Assembly: GCA_050943475.1 (NCBI GenBank)
Contig: JBMNPF010000011.1
Coordinates: 1-64,000 of the forward strand
Source of the DNA: Metaruminococcus_A sp050943475
GTDB taxonomy: Bacteria > Bacillota > Clostridia > Oscillospirales > Ruminococcaceae
DNA length: 64,000 nucleotides
Direction of reading: 5' to 3'
Under the pieces are notes generated by a model. That model worked only from the letters and a program-made list of their open reading frames with translations. It did no database searches and was not told the origin of the DNA. The translations under genes and the position numbers were made by a program. Of this stretch, positions 1 through 8,519 are shown one piece after another (position 1 is the stretch's first letter; every line of letters starts with the position of its first letter).

Positions 1-132
1 TGGTTGGAACCTTTCTAGAACCATCTTGTGGTAGGAAGAATCAACCAATCCACAGCATCCCTTACAGTGTAGCACATAGCCCTTGGAGAGGGGCTCTAAT
101 AACTACTACTCTATAATACAAGGAAGAGTCTT

Positions 133-189
133 ATGAAAAAAACAATCCTGAATTTGACAACATCACAAAGGAGGGCCGCAGCAAAATAG
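133..189 (+). CDS. Putative 18-residue leader peptide before an ABC exporter
   Basis: The frame reads MKKTILNLTTSQRRAAAK and is preceded by AAGGAAGAG about 8 nt upstream of its ATG. It ends 22 nt before the start of the ABC transporter gene, and its last codons lie inside a GGAGGGC/GCCCTCC hairpin. Short leader ORFs before multidrug ABC transporter genes are known in Bacillota (BmrB ahead of bmrCD), where ribosome stalling controls the exporter. That this one works the same way is inference. It could also be a chance ORF. Confidence 0.45.
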   Translation: MKKTILNLTTSQRRAAAK

Positions 190-195
190 CCCTCC
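170..195 (+). promoter_or_regulatory. Hairpin overlapping the leader-peptide stop codon
   Basis: GGAGGGC at 170-176 pairs perfectly with GCCCTCC at 189-195 around a 12-nt loop holding the last sense codons and part of the stop codon of the leader peptide. A ribosome translating the leader would melt it. It has no U-tract and does not cover the downstream Shine-Dalgarno AGGAGG (202-207), so any attenuation mechanism is not obvious. More inverted-repeat sequence lies at 1-50 (TGGTTG and CAACCA). Confidence 0.4.
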
Positions 196-211
196 CATTT
201 CAGGAGGATTT

Positions 212-1963
212 ATGATACGGTTCAACAACAAAACCAAAACAAGGCTTCAAAAATTTCTGTCCTATTACAAACCTTACCGCAAGATATTTGCAGTAGACAT
301 GCTGTTTGCGGTGCTTTCCGCCGCCGTCATGCTGGTGTTTCCGCTTCTCTCCGGCTACATCACCGGGGAGGTGCTCAAAGAGTGGAACAGCGCCACCCTC
401 AGCCGCCTGCTAGTCGCGGGCGCCGTTATGCTGCTGCTCATTGTCCTGCGGGTCGTCGCCAATGTGACCTATGCCCATTGGGGACATGCCATGGGCGCAA
501 AGATGGAAGGGGACATGCGGGATGACCTATTCCGCCACTACGAAAAACTCTCGTTCCACTATTTTGCCCGCAACAGCGTCGGTAAAATGATGACCCTCAT
601 CACCAACGACCTTACCAATATGACCGAACTGTTTCACCACGGCCCGGAGGATTTGGTCATGACCGTCATCAAATTTTTCGGTGCCTTTGTCATCCTCATT
701 CAAATCAATGTTCCGCTGACTCTAATCGTCTTTGCCGTCTTTCCGCTGCTCTGCTTCAACGCCGTTTATACCGATAAAAAGATGCAGAAGGCGCTCCTGC
801 GCTCCAAAAGCCTGCTCGGTGATATGAACGAGCAGCTGGAGGATACTCTGGCAGGCATCCGCACCGTCAAGGCGTTTGGCAACGAGCAGGCTGAATTTGA
901 AAAATTCAGCCGCAGAAACCGCGCCTATGCAAACAGCCTTTGCTATTTTTATAAGGTCGAAGCACGCTTTTATGAGGTTGTGGAGTCCTATCCGCAGCTC
1001 CTCATTATGCTGGTCGTGGTCTGCGGCGCGCTGCTTATGGGCAGTGCGGTCAACCTGCCCGTGCTTATCACCTTTCTGCTCTATGTCAGCTGCCTTTCCG
1101 AGCCTATCCACACCATTCTGAATTTTATGGGCCTTTATGAGCGGGGCGTAGCGAGCTTTAAACGCTTTATGGAGGTCATGGAGCTGGAGCCGGCGGTTGC
1201 TGACCATCCGGGTGCTCAGACCCTTGGACGCGTCCAGGGCTGCGTCGCACTGGAACAGGTTTCTTTCCGTTATCCGGATGGCAGCGAAAATGTGCTGGAG
1301 AACGTCTCGCTGAAAATCGCCCCCGGTGAAAAACTGGCAGTTGTCGGTTCCTCCGGCATTGGCAAAAGCACCCTCAGCTACCTGCTCGCCCGGTTTTATG
1401 ACGTCACCTCCGGCAGCGTCAAAATTGATGGAAGCGACGTCCGCAGCCTTACCCTTGCGTCTCTGCGGGAAAACATCGGCATTGTCCAGCAGGAGGTCAC
1501 CATCTTTTCCGGAACCATTCGGGAAAATATCGCCTATGGCCTGCCGGAGGTTAGCCCTGCGGCGGTCGAACAGGCTGCTGTTCTCGCAGGCGCACATGAG
1601 TTTATCACTCGCCTGGAAAATGGGTATGATACCGTTGTCGGCACCAAAGGCATCACCCTTTCGGGCGGCCAGCGGCAGCGCATCAGTCTGGCGCGGGTGT
1701 TTCTCAAAAATCCGCCCATTCTCATTTTGGATGAGGCCACCAGCGCGCTGGACAGCGAGACCGAACGGAATATCCAAACGGCGCTCGACCAGCTCATGTC
1801 CGGGCGCACATCCATTGTCATTGCACACCGCCTTTCCACCATTCGGAATGCTGACCGGATTGTCGTCCTCAAGGATAAGCAAATCTGTGAACAGGGAACC
1901 CATCAGGAGCTGCTTCAGAAAAACGGGGAATACGCCCGCCTTTATCGCATGGCACTGGCTTAA
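212..1963 (+). CDS. ABC transporter, fused permease and ATPase (MsbA/BmrA-like exporter half)
   Basis: This 583-residue half-transporter should export drugs, lipids or peptides across the cytoplasmic membrane as a dimer. Residues ~20-300 hold the six-helix ABC exporter membrane domain. The ATPase has Walker A GSSGIGKST (~379), the signature LSGGQ (~483), Walker B ILILDEATSALD (~505) and the switch His in IAHRLSTI. AGGAGG lies 5 nt before the ATG. No partner half-transporter is adjacent, so it is probably a homodimer. The preceding leader peptide suggests inducible expression. Substrate cannot be read from sequence. Confidence 0.93.
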   Translation: MIRFNNKTKTRLQKFLSYYKPYRKIFAVDMLFAVLSAAVMLVFPLLSGYITGEVLKEWNSATLSRLLVAGAVMLLLIVLRVVANVTYAHWGHAMGAKMEGDMRDDLFRHYEKLSFHYFARNSVGKMMTLITNDLTNMTELFHHGPEDLVMTVIKFFGAFVILIQINVPLTLIVFAVFPLLCFNAVYTDKKMQKALLRSKSLLGDMNEQLEDTLAGIRTVKAFGNEQAEFEKFSRRNRAYANSLCYFYKVEARFYEVVESYPQLLIMLVVVCGALLMGSAVNLPVLITFLLYVSCLSEPIHTILNFMGLYERGVASFKRFMEVMELEPAVADHPGAQTLGRVQGCVALEQVSFRYPDGSENVLENVSLKIAPGEKLAVVGSSGIGKSTLSYLLARFYDVTSGSVKIDGSDVRSLTLASLRENIGIVQQEVTIFSGTIRENIAYGLPEVSPAAVEQAAVLAGAHEFITRLENGYDTVVGTKGITLSGGQRQRISLARVFLKNPPILILDEATSALDSETERNIQTALDQLMSGRTSIVIAHRLSTIRNADRIVVLKDKQICEQGTHQELLQKNGEYARLYRMALA

Positions 1964-2353
1964 CGGGTATTCCAAAAGCAAAAGCGGGAACGGCGCACTG
2001 CTCCTGACAGACCGCCTGAATCCGAAATCACTGCGCTTTTGTGCGGCGTTTAAGGCGGCCTATATTGAATCGCCGTACTTTGGTGCAGCGGCCGTCTGCT
2101 TTGCTCGGACGAAGCTCTTGCTTCGCCGTGGATCTGGCTGCACCACTCCGGCTCCAAAACGGCTTATGAAAACCGCCAGCAGTCCATTGTTCTCATCTGC
2201 CGTCCGAATCGGGTTCCTTTGTGCCGCGCAGCTTAAAGAGGATGGGATACAGCTGGTTTTCTGCTTTCACAGTTACAAAAGCAACACCCGTTATTTGTTT
2301 ATATCGCCGGGCATTTATTCGTGCTCCGGCGAACCAGCCTTACCCATAAAAAT
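1964..2353. other. Intergenic, no gene recognised
   Basis: About 390 nt between the ABC gene and the shared terminator. Open frames exist but show no Shine-Dalgarno sequence and no recognisable protein motif. I see no RNA signature. Confidence 0.5.
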
Positions 2354-2390
2354 AAAAAGCCTGGGATGTTTCATACATCCCAGGCTTTTT
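2354..2390. terminator. Bidirectional intrinsic terminator
   Basis: AAAAAGCCTGGGATGT pairs with ACATCCCAGGCTTTTT around a short loop, with A-run and T-run flanks. It can end both the plus-strand ABC transcript and the minus-strand methyltransferase transcript. Confidence 0.85.
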
Positions 2391-2442
2391 ATTGGGAGAA
2401 ACGGCGCAGTGGGGGAGCGCCTTCCTTTGGTGTCATTCCGGT

Positions 2443-3243
2443 TTATTTGACCCCAATCCGCATTCGGTAGGAAAAGTCCATGGCAAAGCTCCCGTCTCCG
2501 GCAAGGGCGTCAACCCGCTGCCGGAACCGCTCTACATCCTGCTCAATCAGCTCCGGACGTTTTTTGAGGATCATCTGTAAATTTCCCTGGCTCAAAAGAA
2601 TGCCAATAAACCGTTCGGCTGTGCATTCCTCCCGGTTTGCAAAGGTCAGTTCCCGCACATAACGGAAATGCCCGTTTTGGGAAATGTTCTCCAAATGGCG
2701 TTCCTTGGGGTAGCGTACAAAGGTGCTGCGAATCTCATCCAAATCACCTTCCAGCCGCTTGATTTTGGCATAGATATCCATATATTCCCGCTCAAGTTCC
2801 CAGCCCACAACGGGCGGCCAGTCCACATCCACCGTGGCAAATATGCCGCCGCCTTTTAAAATGCGGTTGACTTCCTTTAGGGTAGAACCCGGTTCCATCC
2901 AGTGGAACGACTGCGAACAGACCACCACCTCTGCCGTTTCCGACTCAATCCCGGTGTCGTCAGAAAACGCCTGGATAAACCGCAGTCCCGGCTGTTCCTT
3001 ACCCCTCGCCACCGCCAGCATGTCTCCGCTCGGCTCCACTCCAATGACGTCGCCGCAGACCGAGCGCCAGACCGTCGTGGAGAGTCCGGTTCCACAGCCC
3101 AAATCGACTACGCGGGCCGGCGTATGCTTTAAATACCGGCAGACGATCTCCACCGGGTATTTCGGAACCGCAGGCCGCGCGTTCTCGTAAACCTCCGCAT
3201 ACCCATGAAACCGTTCCGCATTCTTGGTATGCTCCCGTTCCAT
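2443..3243 (-). CDS. Class I SAM-dependent methyltransferase
   Basis: A 266-residue cytosolic protein with the Rossmann methyltransferase motif I VVDLGCGTGLST (~residues 40-51), an acidic residue after strand 2 (VEPSGDM), and a post-motif III segment RILKGGGIF typical of type-11 methyltransferases. The acceptor is unknown; SAM binding follows from family knowledge. GGAGGG precedes the ATG by 6 nt. It lies downstream of the NUDIX gene on the same strand (55-nt gap) and may share its transcript, ending at the terminator at 2354-2390. Confidence 0.85.
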   Translation of the reverse strand: MEREHTKNAERFHGYAEVYENARPAVPKYPVEIVCRYLKHTPARVVDLGCGTGLSTTVWRSVCGDVIGVEPSGDMLAVARGKEQPGLRFIQAFSDDTGIESETAEVVVCSQSFHWMEPGSTLKEVNRILKGGGIFATVDVDWPPVVGWELEREYMDIYAKIKRLEGDLDEIRSTFVRYPKERHLENISQNGHFRYVRELTFANREECTAERFIGILLSQGNLQMILKKRPELIEQDVERFRQRVDALAGDGSFAMDFSYRMRIGVK

Positions 3244-3298
3244 TGCTCACCCTCCTACGTTTTTTCATTGCTTTTCGCGGATTAAATGCCGGCCGTAT

Positions 3299-3763
3299 TT
3301 ATTTTAAAAGATTTACCCAGTGCCCGCCTTCCCGATGCAGGCAGTGCTCGCTGACCCCTTCGTCCAGAAACAACCGGAACATGTAGGTCATGCCGCTGGC
3401 GAGCGGCAGGCTTTCCAGTTCGCTTATCTTCACCCAACTCATCTCGCCTTCCTCAGAGGAAATCAGTTCCCCTTCAAAATGGCAGGTCTTGTAGCAAAGC
3501 ACGACATAACGGGCACCCTCCTCGTTGATCCACTGCTTGACCCCGCACAACTGCGGCTGAGAAATCCGCAGCCCGGTTTCCTCCCGGATTTCGCGGATAA
3601 CAGCGTCGGTAAAATCCTCCATCGGCTCAACGTGTCCGCCCGGAAAGGTCACGCCGCCCCAGTCCGGATCCACCCGGTGCTGAACCAGCACGTTGCCCTC
3701 GTTGTCGTAAACCATGCACATATTTGTAAAAATTGCCTTTTCATATCGTTCCAATGTCAACAT
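3299..3763 (-). CDS. NUDIX hydrolase, 8-oxo-dGTP diphosphatase-like
   Basis: A 154-residue protein with a complete Nudix box (GX5EX7REUXEEXGU). Key residues are GGHVEPME near residue 42 and REIREETGL about 14 residues later, which bind the catalytic divalent cations. The family hydrolyses nucleoside diphosphates linked to another group. The short MutT-like architecture fits a nucleotide-pool or 8-oxo-dGTP role, but the substrate is not proven. The Shine-Dalgarno sequence is weak (CAGACAGG directly upstream). It is likely co-transcribed with the methyltransferase gene. Confidence 0.88.
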   Translation of the reverse strand: MLTLERYEKAIFTNMCMVYDNEGNVLVQHRVDPDWGGVTFPGGHVEPMEDFTDAVIREIREETGLRISQPQLCGVKQWINEEGARYVVLCYKTCHFEGELISSEEGEMSWVKISELESLPLASGMTYMFRLFLDEGVSEHCLHREGGHWVNLLK

Positions 3764-3783
3764 CCTGTCTGAAAATTACTTAA

Positions 3784-3822
3784 CATGCCAGCCGCCGCAA
3801 AGTATAAGCGGCAGCTGGCATG
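3784..3822. repeat. 15-bp hairpin in the 3764-4057 intergenic region
   Basis: CATGCCAGCCGCCGC and GCGGCAGCTGGCATG form a near-perfect 15-bp stem with a 9-nt loop. It lies between nadA and the NUDIX gene, with no T-run on either side. The remaining intergenic DNA also has a spaced inverted pair GCAAAGACGT (~3917) and ACGTCTTTGC (~4011). No gene is recognised in the 294 nt. Confidence 0.5.
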
Positions 3823-4057
3823 TATGACGTCGGTGCAGCAATTTTCATGCAAAGCTGCGGTCCCCAAAATCCAACGTCTGTACCCAAGCGCAGGTCATGT
3901 CCTGCAAAAGCCTTTGGCAAAGACGTGAGCAATTTTGAATGTTTTCCCACAGTGTAGGCTGTTGCCCCATAAGTTCTGTTTGCGACTTCACGGTTGTATC
4001 TTCTTCGCAAACGTCTTTGCGAAATGCAGCCAGGACAGCAAGGGGATAGAGCGTCCG

Positions 4058-4966
4058 CTAGCCCAGCCGAATCATTTCGTCAATGGCGTGTTTTGCTTTC
4101 AGCCGCAGCTCTTCCTCCAGCTCAATGACCCGCCCTCCGGCGCCGGTCAGCGCTTTTTTTACGTCCAGCAGGGTGGTGATACGCATATCCGGGCACATCA
4201 GGTTTTTGGTGAGCAAATAATAGTTCATCTCCGGACGTTTGATGGAAAGATAGTCGCAGATGCTCTTTTCGGTTCCAATGATGCACGGTTCATCATGCTC
4301 CAGCGCGTATTGGATGATCGCCGCCGTCGATCCAATCACGTCAGCGTGCCGGAGCACCTCCGCCGGCAGCTCAGGATGCATCAGTACCTTCGCCTCCGGA
4401 TGTGCCTGAATCGCTTTCAGGCATTCCTCCTCGGTGATTTTCCCGTGTACCGGGCACATGCCGTCCCACAGAATAATGTTCTTTTCCGGCAGCATTTTTT
4501 TGACATATCCGCCCAGATTCTGGTCCGGAATAAATAAAATGTCTTTCTGCGGCAGCTTTTTTACAATTTCCAGCGCACTGGACGAGGTCACGCAGACGTC
4601 CGCCACTGCCTTTAGCTCGGTGGTCGTGTTGACATAAGCCACAACCGCATGGTCCGGGTGCTCTTTCCGGTAGGCAAGCACCCGTTCCGGCGAAATCTGC
4701 TCCGCCATCGGGCAGGTTGCGTCCGGGCTTGCCAGCACCACCTTTTTTTCCGGCGAGAGGATTTTTACCGTGTCGGCCATAAAGCCGACGCCGCACATGA
4801 CAACGGTCGGCTGGCTGAGCTTGGTTGCAGCTACGCTCAGAGCAAAGGAATCCCCCGTCACATCCGCTATTTCAAGAATTTCCGGCGCCTGGTAGCTGTG
4901 CGCTACAATGGCGGCATCCGTCTCCCGTTTCAGGGTCAGTATTTCCTGCTGTAAATCAGAAAGCAT
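4058..4966 (-). CDS. nadA: Quinolinate synthase NadA
   Basis: A 302-residue cytosolic enzyme that condenses iminoaspartate with dihydroxyacetone phosphate to quinolinate in de novo NAD synthesis, using a [4Fe-4S] cluster. Three cluster cysteines are visible: VMCGVGFMAD, WDGMCPVHG and NLMCPDMRI. Start chosen at MLSDLQQE because GAGGAG lies 8 nt upstream; the frame extends 10 codons further without a better site. Partners nadB and nadC, usually adjacent in Clostridia, are not in this window. Confidence 0.94.
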   Translation of the reverse strand: MLSDLQQEILTLKRETDAAIVAHSYQAPEILEIADVTGDSFALSVAATKLSQPTVVMCGVGFMADTVKILSPEKKVVLASPDATCPMAEQISPERVLAYRKEHPDHAVVAYVNTTTELKAVADVCVTSSSALEIVKKLPQKDILFIPDQNLGGYVKKMLPEKNIILWDGMCPVHGKITEEECLKAIQAHPEAKVLMHPELPAEVLRHADVIGSTAAIIQYALEHDEPCIIGTEKSICDYLSIKRPEMNYYLLTKNLMCPDMRITTLLDVKKALTGAGGRVIELEEELRLKAKHAIDEMIRLG

Positions 4967-5330
4967 ATTGTCTGTCTCCTCGTTTGATTGATCCACTCCA
5001 TCCCCAGGAGTGTGAATTCATATAGAATCCATAGGAAATCATTTTTATCATAGCATGTTTCACGCAAAAGTCAAGCCGGAGCCTCCCTTTTTAAGGGCGG
5101 TGTCACTGCATTTTTGACACAGTTCGGCAAAATCCGTCGGCTTTTGCAGCCTGCATACGTAAAACCGGGGAAACTCGTCCATTTCTTATATATTTTACGG
5201 CCGATTAATGATTATTTCACATTTATTGGGTATACTAAAATCACAGCAACAGGAGAAGCTTCTCCAAGCTGTATCCTGCTTTTCTTGATTGATTTTGAGG
5301 ACTATCACACCAAAAAATCAATGACGCAGT
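4967..5330. other. Intergenic upstream of nadA; possible small transcript
   Basis: About 360 nt with no recognisable coding gene. It contains a GGAGAAGCTTCTCC hairpin near 5251 and is followed by two tandem plus-strand terminators with no annotated plus-strand gene to terminate. A small RNA is possible, but I found no convincing promoter (only TATACT at 5231-5236 without a good -35). Confidence 0.35.
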
Positions 5331-5385
5331 ACACCGTCCGGCTTTGATTTTTTCAAAAATCGGCCGGCGTGTTTTCTTTTTGAAA
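5331..5385 (+). terminator. Terminator-like hairpin (first of a tandem pair)
   Basis: ACACCGTCCGGC pairs with GCCGGCGTGT (one bulged T) around an AT-rich loop and is followed by TTTTCTTTTT on the plus strand. Confidence 0.55.
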
Positions 5386-5394
5386 TTGAGCTTA

Positions 5395-5426
5395 CGGCTC
5401 CGGTTCATTCCGGGGCCGTTTTTTAT
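5395..5426 (+). terminator. Intrinsic terminator (second of the pair)
   Basis: CGGCTCCGG and CCGGGGCCG form a 9-bp stem with a TTCATT loop and a TTTTTTATT tail. Nothing annotated on the plus strand precedes it. Confidence 0.7.
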
Positions 5427-5505
5427 TGTTAAAAAACGGCGCTGATATAGTTGTGGTATTTATTCATAAATAATTATAAATTAAAACAAATTATACAAAA
5501 AGTAC

Positions 5506-5534
5506 TTGACCATATTGAAAAATACAGTTATATT
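5506..5534 (+). promoter_or_regulatory. Promoter for the papain-like secreted protein locus
   Basis: TTGACC, 17-bp spacer, TATATT. Predicted transcript start is near 5541, giving a leader of about 80 nt before the AGGAGG at 5611-5616. Confidence 0.7.
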
Positions 5535-5619
5535 GAACTTAACAAAATTTGTTGTATCAGGCAGGTGAGCCCAATGCATAGTTTCATCTCGGCCTTTAAA
5601 TTGTATATAAAGGAGGAAG

Positions 5620-6717
5620 ATAGCGAAAAAGATTCGGATACACAAACGGCTCACGGCTTTAACAGCTTCCTTGGTTTTGTTGTTTAGCTGCGTCGGCTTT
5701 TCGGCTTCGGCGGAGCAATCCAATTTGACGCCCGCAGAACAATATGCGGCGTACATTGATTCGCTGGACTGGCCAAGCTATGACAATCACGTTGACATGA
5801 TCAACGCGGCACAAATCCCCGAATATATTTTAAACCAAATGAGCACCGAGGATTTGGTGGAAGCCTTTTTAAATTATCCATTAAGTGTTGACTTAATTGC
5901 GTGGAATAGTTATGGTCAGGGATTCGACGCAGTGAAAAGCCAGTTCAACGGCCTTGACGAGCTGGTAAACCGTGAAGACGGCGCGCAGAAGCTGCTTGAA
6001 AAGCTACAGTCATTTTCGGCTATAACAAAATTCGATGTAAATTCACGTTCCTTTGATTCTTCTCAATATATGCACCCATATTTCCTTGAAGTCCTGTTGG
6101 CGCAACCGGAATTTATGAACCAGTTTACTGAGGAGGAAACGGAGGAGGCTATTGCAATTATCGATGGGATCATCGAGCAACGTGACCCGGAAATTTATGG
6201 TGATTCGGCCTACAGGTTTTATCAGGCGGCGAATGAGCAGATAGAGACATATTATTATATGACCGTTGTAGCGACGCCTGGTGGCAATTATGCTGAAGCA
6301 AAGGTTCGTGGTACTGGGGACGTAGAAATTGATATTGAGTCTACAACTGATTTTTATATATCGCAATATCCTAATGCCAATTTTAGAAGAACTGCTACCA
6401 ATCGTTATAATTGTCATTCTTACGCATGGTATAGTCAAGCAATCAATAATTATTGGATTAATAATTGTGAGCCATATTTGAACGATGGTACATGTCATAG
6501 TACGGGCGAATTTAAAGTCGGCACAAGAGTTGTATATTATGATAGCACCCTTTCGGCAAATGGTTTTAGTCCATATGGTCATTCCGCCCTAGTTCAGCCG
6601 GGAAGTCCATCCAGATATGTGGTTTCAAAATGGTCAGAAGGACCTTTAATGGAACATACCATGAGCTATTGTCCGTATTATAATAGCAACGTAACACTAT
6701 ATTATTACAATTACTAG
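5620..6717 (+). CDS. Secreted papain-like cysteine amidase/peptidase-like protein
   Basis: The protein has a signal peptide (KKIRIHK, then a hydrophobic run LTALTASLVLLFS, then a predicted cleavage near SASA/EQ). An acidic helical region of ~200 residues follows, then a C-terminal domain with RYNCHSYAWY, YGHSALV and VSKWSEGPLMEH. The Cys, His and acidic/Asn positions match the layout of NlpC/P60- or papain-fold amidase-like domains (inference). The start is odd: AGGAGG lies 3 nt upstream of ATA in this frame and no ATG or GTG is available. The first standard start is TTG at 5671, which would cut off the charged signal-peptide head. Either AUA initiates, or an ATG was mutated. Function unknown. 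Confidence 0.65.
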   Translation: MAKKIRIHKRLTALTASLVLLFSCVGFSASAEQSNLTPAEQYAAYIDSLDWPSYDNHVDMINAAQIPEYILNQMSTEDLVEAFLNYPLSVDLIAWNSYGQGFDAVKSQFNGLDELVNREDGAQKLLEKLQSFSAITKFDVNSRSFDSSQYMHPYFLEVLLAQPEFMNQFTEEETEEAIAIIDGIIEQRDPEIYGDSAYRFYQAANEQIETYYYMTVVATPGGNYAEAKVRGTGDVEIDIESTTDFYISQYPNANFRRTATNRYNCHSYAWYSQAINNYWINNCEPYLNDGTCHSTGEFKVGTRVVYYDSTLSANGFSPYGHSALVQPGSPSRYVVSKWSEGPLMEHTMSYCPYYNSNVTLYYYNY

Positions 6718-6765
6718 GTGAAATTCTGCGGTGAAAATCCACAGCAGAATAAAATGGAGGCAGCT

Positions 6766-7479
6766 GTGAATGTAAAATATAAGAAATTTGTTGCCCCTTT
6801 AATCGTATTGGCCGCCATTCTTACCGCAGCAATTTCTTACTGGATTTATAAGCCAAAAGATTTAACTGTCCCACTGCCAAAGCTGGTGGAATACTACGAG
6901 GGAAAACTCGACCCGGAAATTCCCCGTATTACCGTTACAGCGGAACACGACGGCGAATCTTATGTACTGCCTTATGACGCGGCGTTTACAACGGGGGAGC
7001 TTTTGCCGGAAGAGGAGACAAACCGCACCTGGTTTACAGGCCTCATGAACAACTTCTGGTCGCTGCCGGAGCTGGCAAACGGGAATTCTATGCTTCAGGA
7101 CATTTCTCCGGCACAGTTTACCATTGCGTTCGATACAACGCCAGATGCGGATGTGTCTCTCATCAATTATAACATCACAAACGCTTATGGCTATGTTTCG
7201 CCGCGCTATTACGAACAAGACCTCAATCCATACAAGATATTTGGGTCTGCAAGGCAGCAGCCCATGCGTTTTACGCCCCAAAATGGCAAAATTTCCTTTG
7301 AGTCATGGCTTTTTACCCGCCATGGATATGGGATAACGGAAGTTCCCCTGCATGGCCTTCGTGTGATATGCGGCTATGACGGGCAGCCGGTGGAATATTA
7401 CGTTTTGTTCCAAAATATGGGGTCGAACGGCTTTTCTGATAGTACGGATTTTTCCCACCTCACCCCATTGGAGCCTTAA
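6766..7479 (+). CDS. Membrane-anchored protein, tandem family copy 1
   Basis: 237 residues. Start at GTG chosen because GGAGG lies 5 nt upstream. An N-terminal transmembrane helix (VAPLIVLAAILTAAISYWIY) is followed by an extracytoplasmic domain. Motifs shared with the next two genes: PLPKLVEYYEGKLDPEIP, LPYDA, a WF-x-x-LMNNFWSLP block, GLRVIC-x-YDGQPVEYYVLFQ, and the C-terminal DFSHLTPLE. I do not recognise the family. It follows the secreted papain-like gene by 48 nt and is probably co-transcribed with it, ending at the terminator at 7533-7566. Confidence 0.8.
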   Translation: MNVKYKKFVAPLIVLAAILTAAISYWIYKPKDLTVPLPKLVEYYEGKLDPEIPRITVTAEHDGESYVLPYDAAFTTGELLPEEETNRTWFTGLMNNFWSLPELANGNSMLQDISPAQFTIAFDTTPDADVSLINYNITNAYGYVSPRYYEQDLNPYKIFGSARQQPMRFTPQNGKISFESWLFTRHGYGITEVPLHGLRVICGYDGQPVEYYVLFQNMGSNGFSDSTDFSHLTPLEP

Positions 7480-7532
7480 CAATTTTGGGCTGTGAACATC
7501 AACCATTTTACAGTTCAGACGTGTATTACTTC

Positions 7533-7566
7533 TGGCCCCCGGAATACCATTCCGGGGGATTTTTAT
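7533..7566 (+). terminator. Intrinsic terminator after tandem copy 1
   Basis: CCCCCGGAAT pairs with ATTCCGGGGG around a 3-nt loop and is followed by ATTTTTATT. It separates the first transcript from copies 2 and 3. Confidence 0.85.
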
Positions 7567-7643
7567 TCCACTCTTAAAGTTATACCGGTATTCATATGGC
7601 GTAACTGCACAAATATTCTCTACACTCTTTGGCTATTCTTCCA

Positions 7644-7672
7644 TTGACCGCCAAACGGTTTTCTCCTATAGT
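7644..7672 (+). promoter_or_regulatory. Promoter for tandem copies 2 and 3
   Basis: TTGACC, 17-bp spacer, TATAGT, located 48 nt before the start codon of copy 2. Together with the preceding terminator it makes copies 2-3 a separate transcription unit. Confidence 0.7.
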
Positions 7673-7719
7673 GAAACTAACAAAGGCCCGGCAAAAACAT
7701 GCGGTAGGAGGAAAGTGCC

Positions 7720-8487
7720 ATGAAAACAAAACGGATTTTTCTATTTGCATGTCTCTTTGTAATCCTCGGTTCGCTTACCTTTTACTTAGTTGTGGTACAC
7801 TTCAGACGCGAAGCCGCCATGCACGAATCCATTTGGTCGGGAGTGGAATGGAAGACTTTCCCCCTGCCTCGCCTGGTAGAGCATTACGAAGAACAGCTTG
7901 ACCCGGAAATTCCAAAGCTCAAGATAACCGCCACTTTTGAGGGCGAAAGCTATGAACTGCCGTATGACGCTTCCTTAGAAGTGACCGAAAGTACATCTGA
8001 ACTGTGCAAAAGCGGTGACTGGTTTATGAATTTGATGAACAACTTTGAATCCATGCCCCGGTTAGGGGACGGGCATATGGAGAAAAACCATGAAACAACA
8101 CAGTTTCAAATTGAGTTTTCTCAGCCGCCGGATGGGGATATTACCATTGTAGACCGTCAAATACCAACGTTATTGGGCGACAGTTTCCAATACGGTGTTA
8201 CCGACGGCTTTGCAGAAAAAAAGACCGATGACCCAATTAACATGTATTATGTCAGGAACCATACCCATACGTTTACGGCAGAAGACGGAGAGCTTTCATT
8301 TGAACTCTGGAAGTATTATGCGATTAGGCTTGTAAATAATCCGCCTTATCTGCGTGGGTTACAAATACAGTGTACGTTTGACGGCAAACCTGTGGAATAT
8401 TACGTCTTATTCCGAACGACTTATGAAGAAAAACTGGTTCCCATGCCGGACCTTTCTCATCTCACGCCGTTGGAAGAGGATATGTAA
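7720..8487 (+). CDS. Membrane-anchored protein, tandem family copy 2
   Basis: 255 residues, ATG preceded by AGGAGG. An N-terminal transmembrane segment (IFLFACLFVILGSLTFYLVVV) anchors an outer domain. It shares with copies 1 and 3 the blocks PLPRLVEHYEEQLDPEIP, ESYELPYDA, WFMNLMNNFESMP, LRGLQIQC, DGKPVEYYVLF and a terminal LSHLTPLEE. The centre of the domain (~residues 130-190) is poorly conserved between copies, the pattern expected of a binding surface under diversification (inference). Function unknown. Confidence 0.8.
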   Translation: MKTKRIFLFACLFVILGSLTFYLVVVHFRREAAMHESIWSGVEWKTFPLPRLVEHYEEQLDPEIPKLKITATFEGESYELPYDASLEVTESTSELCKSGDWFMNLMNNFESMPRLGDGHMEKNHETTQFQIEFSQPPDGDITIVDRQIPTLLGDSFQYGVTDGFAEKKTDDPINMYYVRNHTHTFTAEDGELSFELWKYYAIRLVNNPPYLRGLQIQCTFDGKPVEYYVLFRTTYEEKLVPMPDLSHLTPLEEDM

Positions 8488-8519
8488 AAAGCTCTGTATT
8501 GAATAAGGGGGGAGGCGCC

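Noticed and set aside
722..1981. Long minus-strand open frame opposite the first ABC transporter gene
   Set aside because: Antisense shadow of a gene with clear ABC motifs; no ribosome-binding site and low-complexity translation.
5114..5347. 77-codon plus-strand frame upstream of the papain-like locus
   Set aside because: No Shine-Dalgarno sequence, no motif, and it ends inside the first terminator hairpin.
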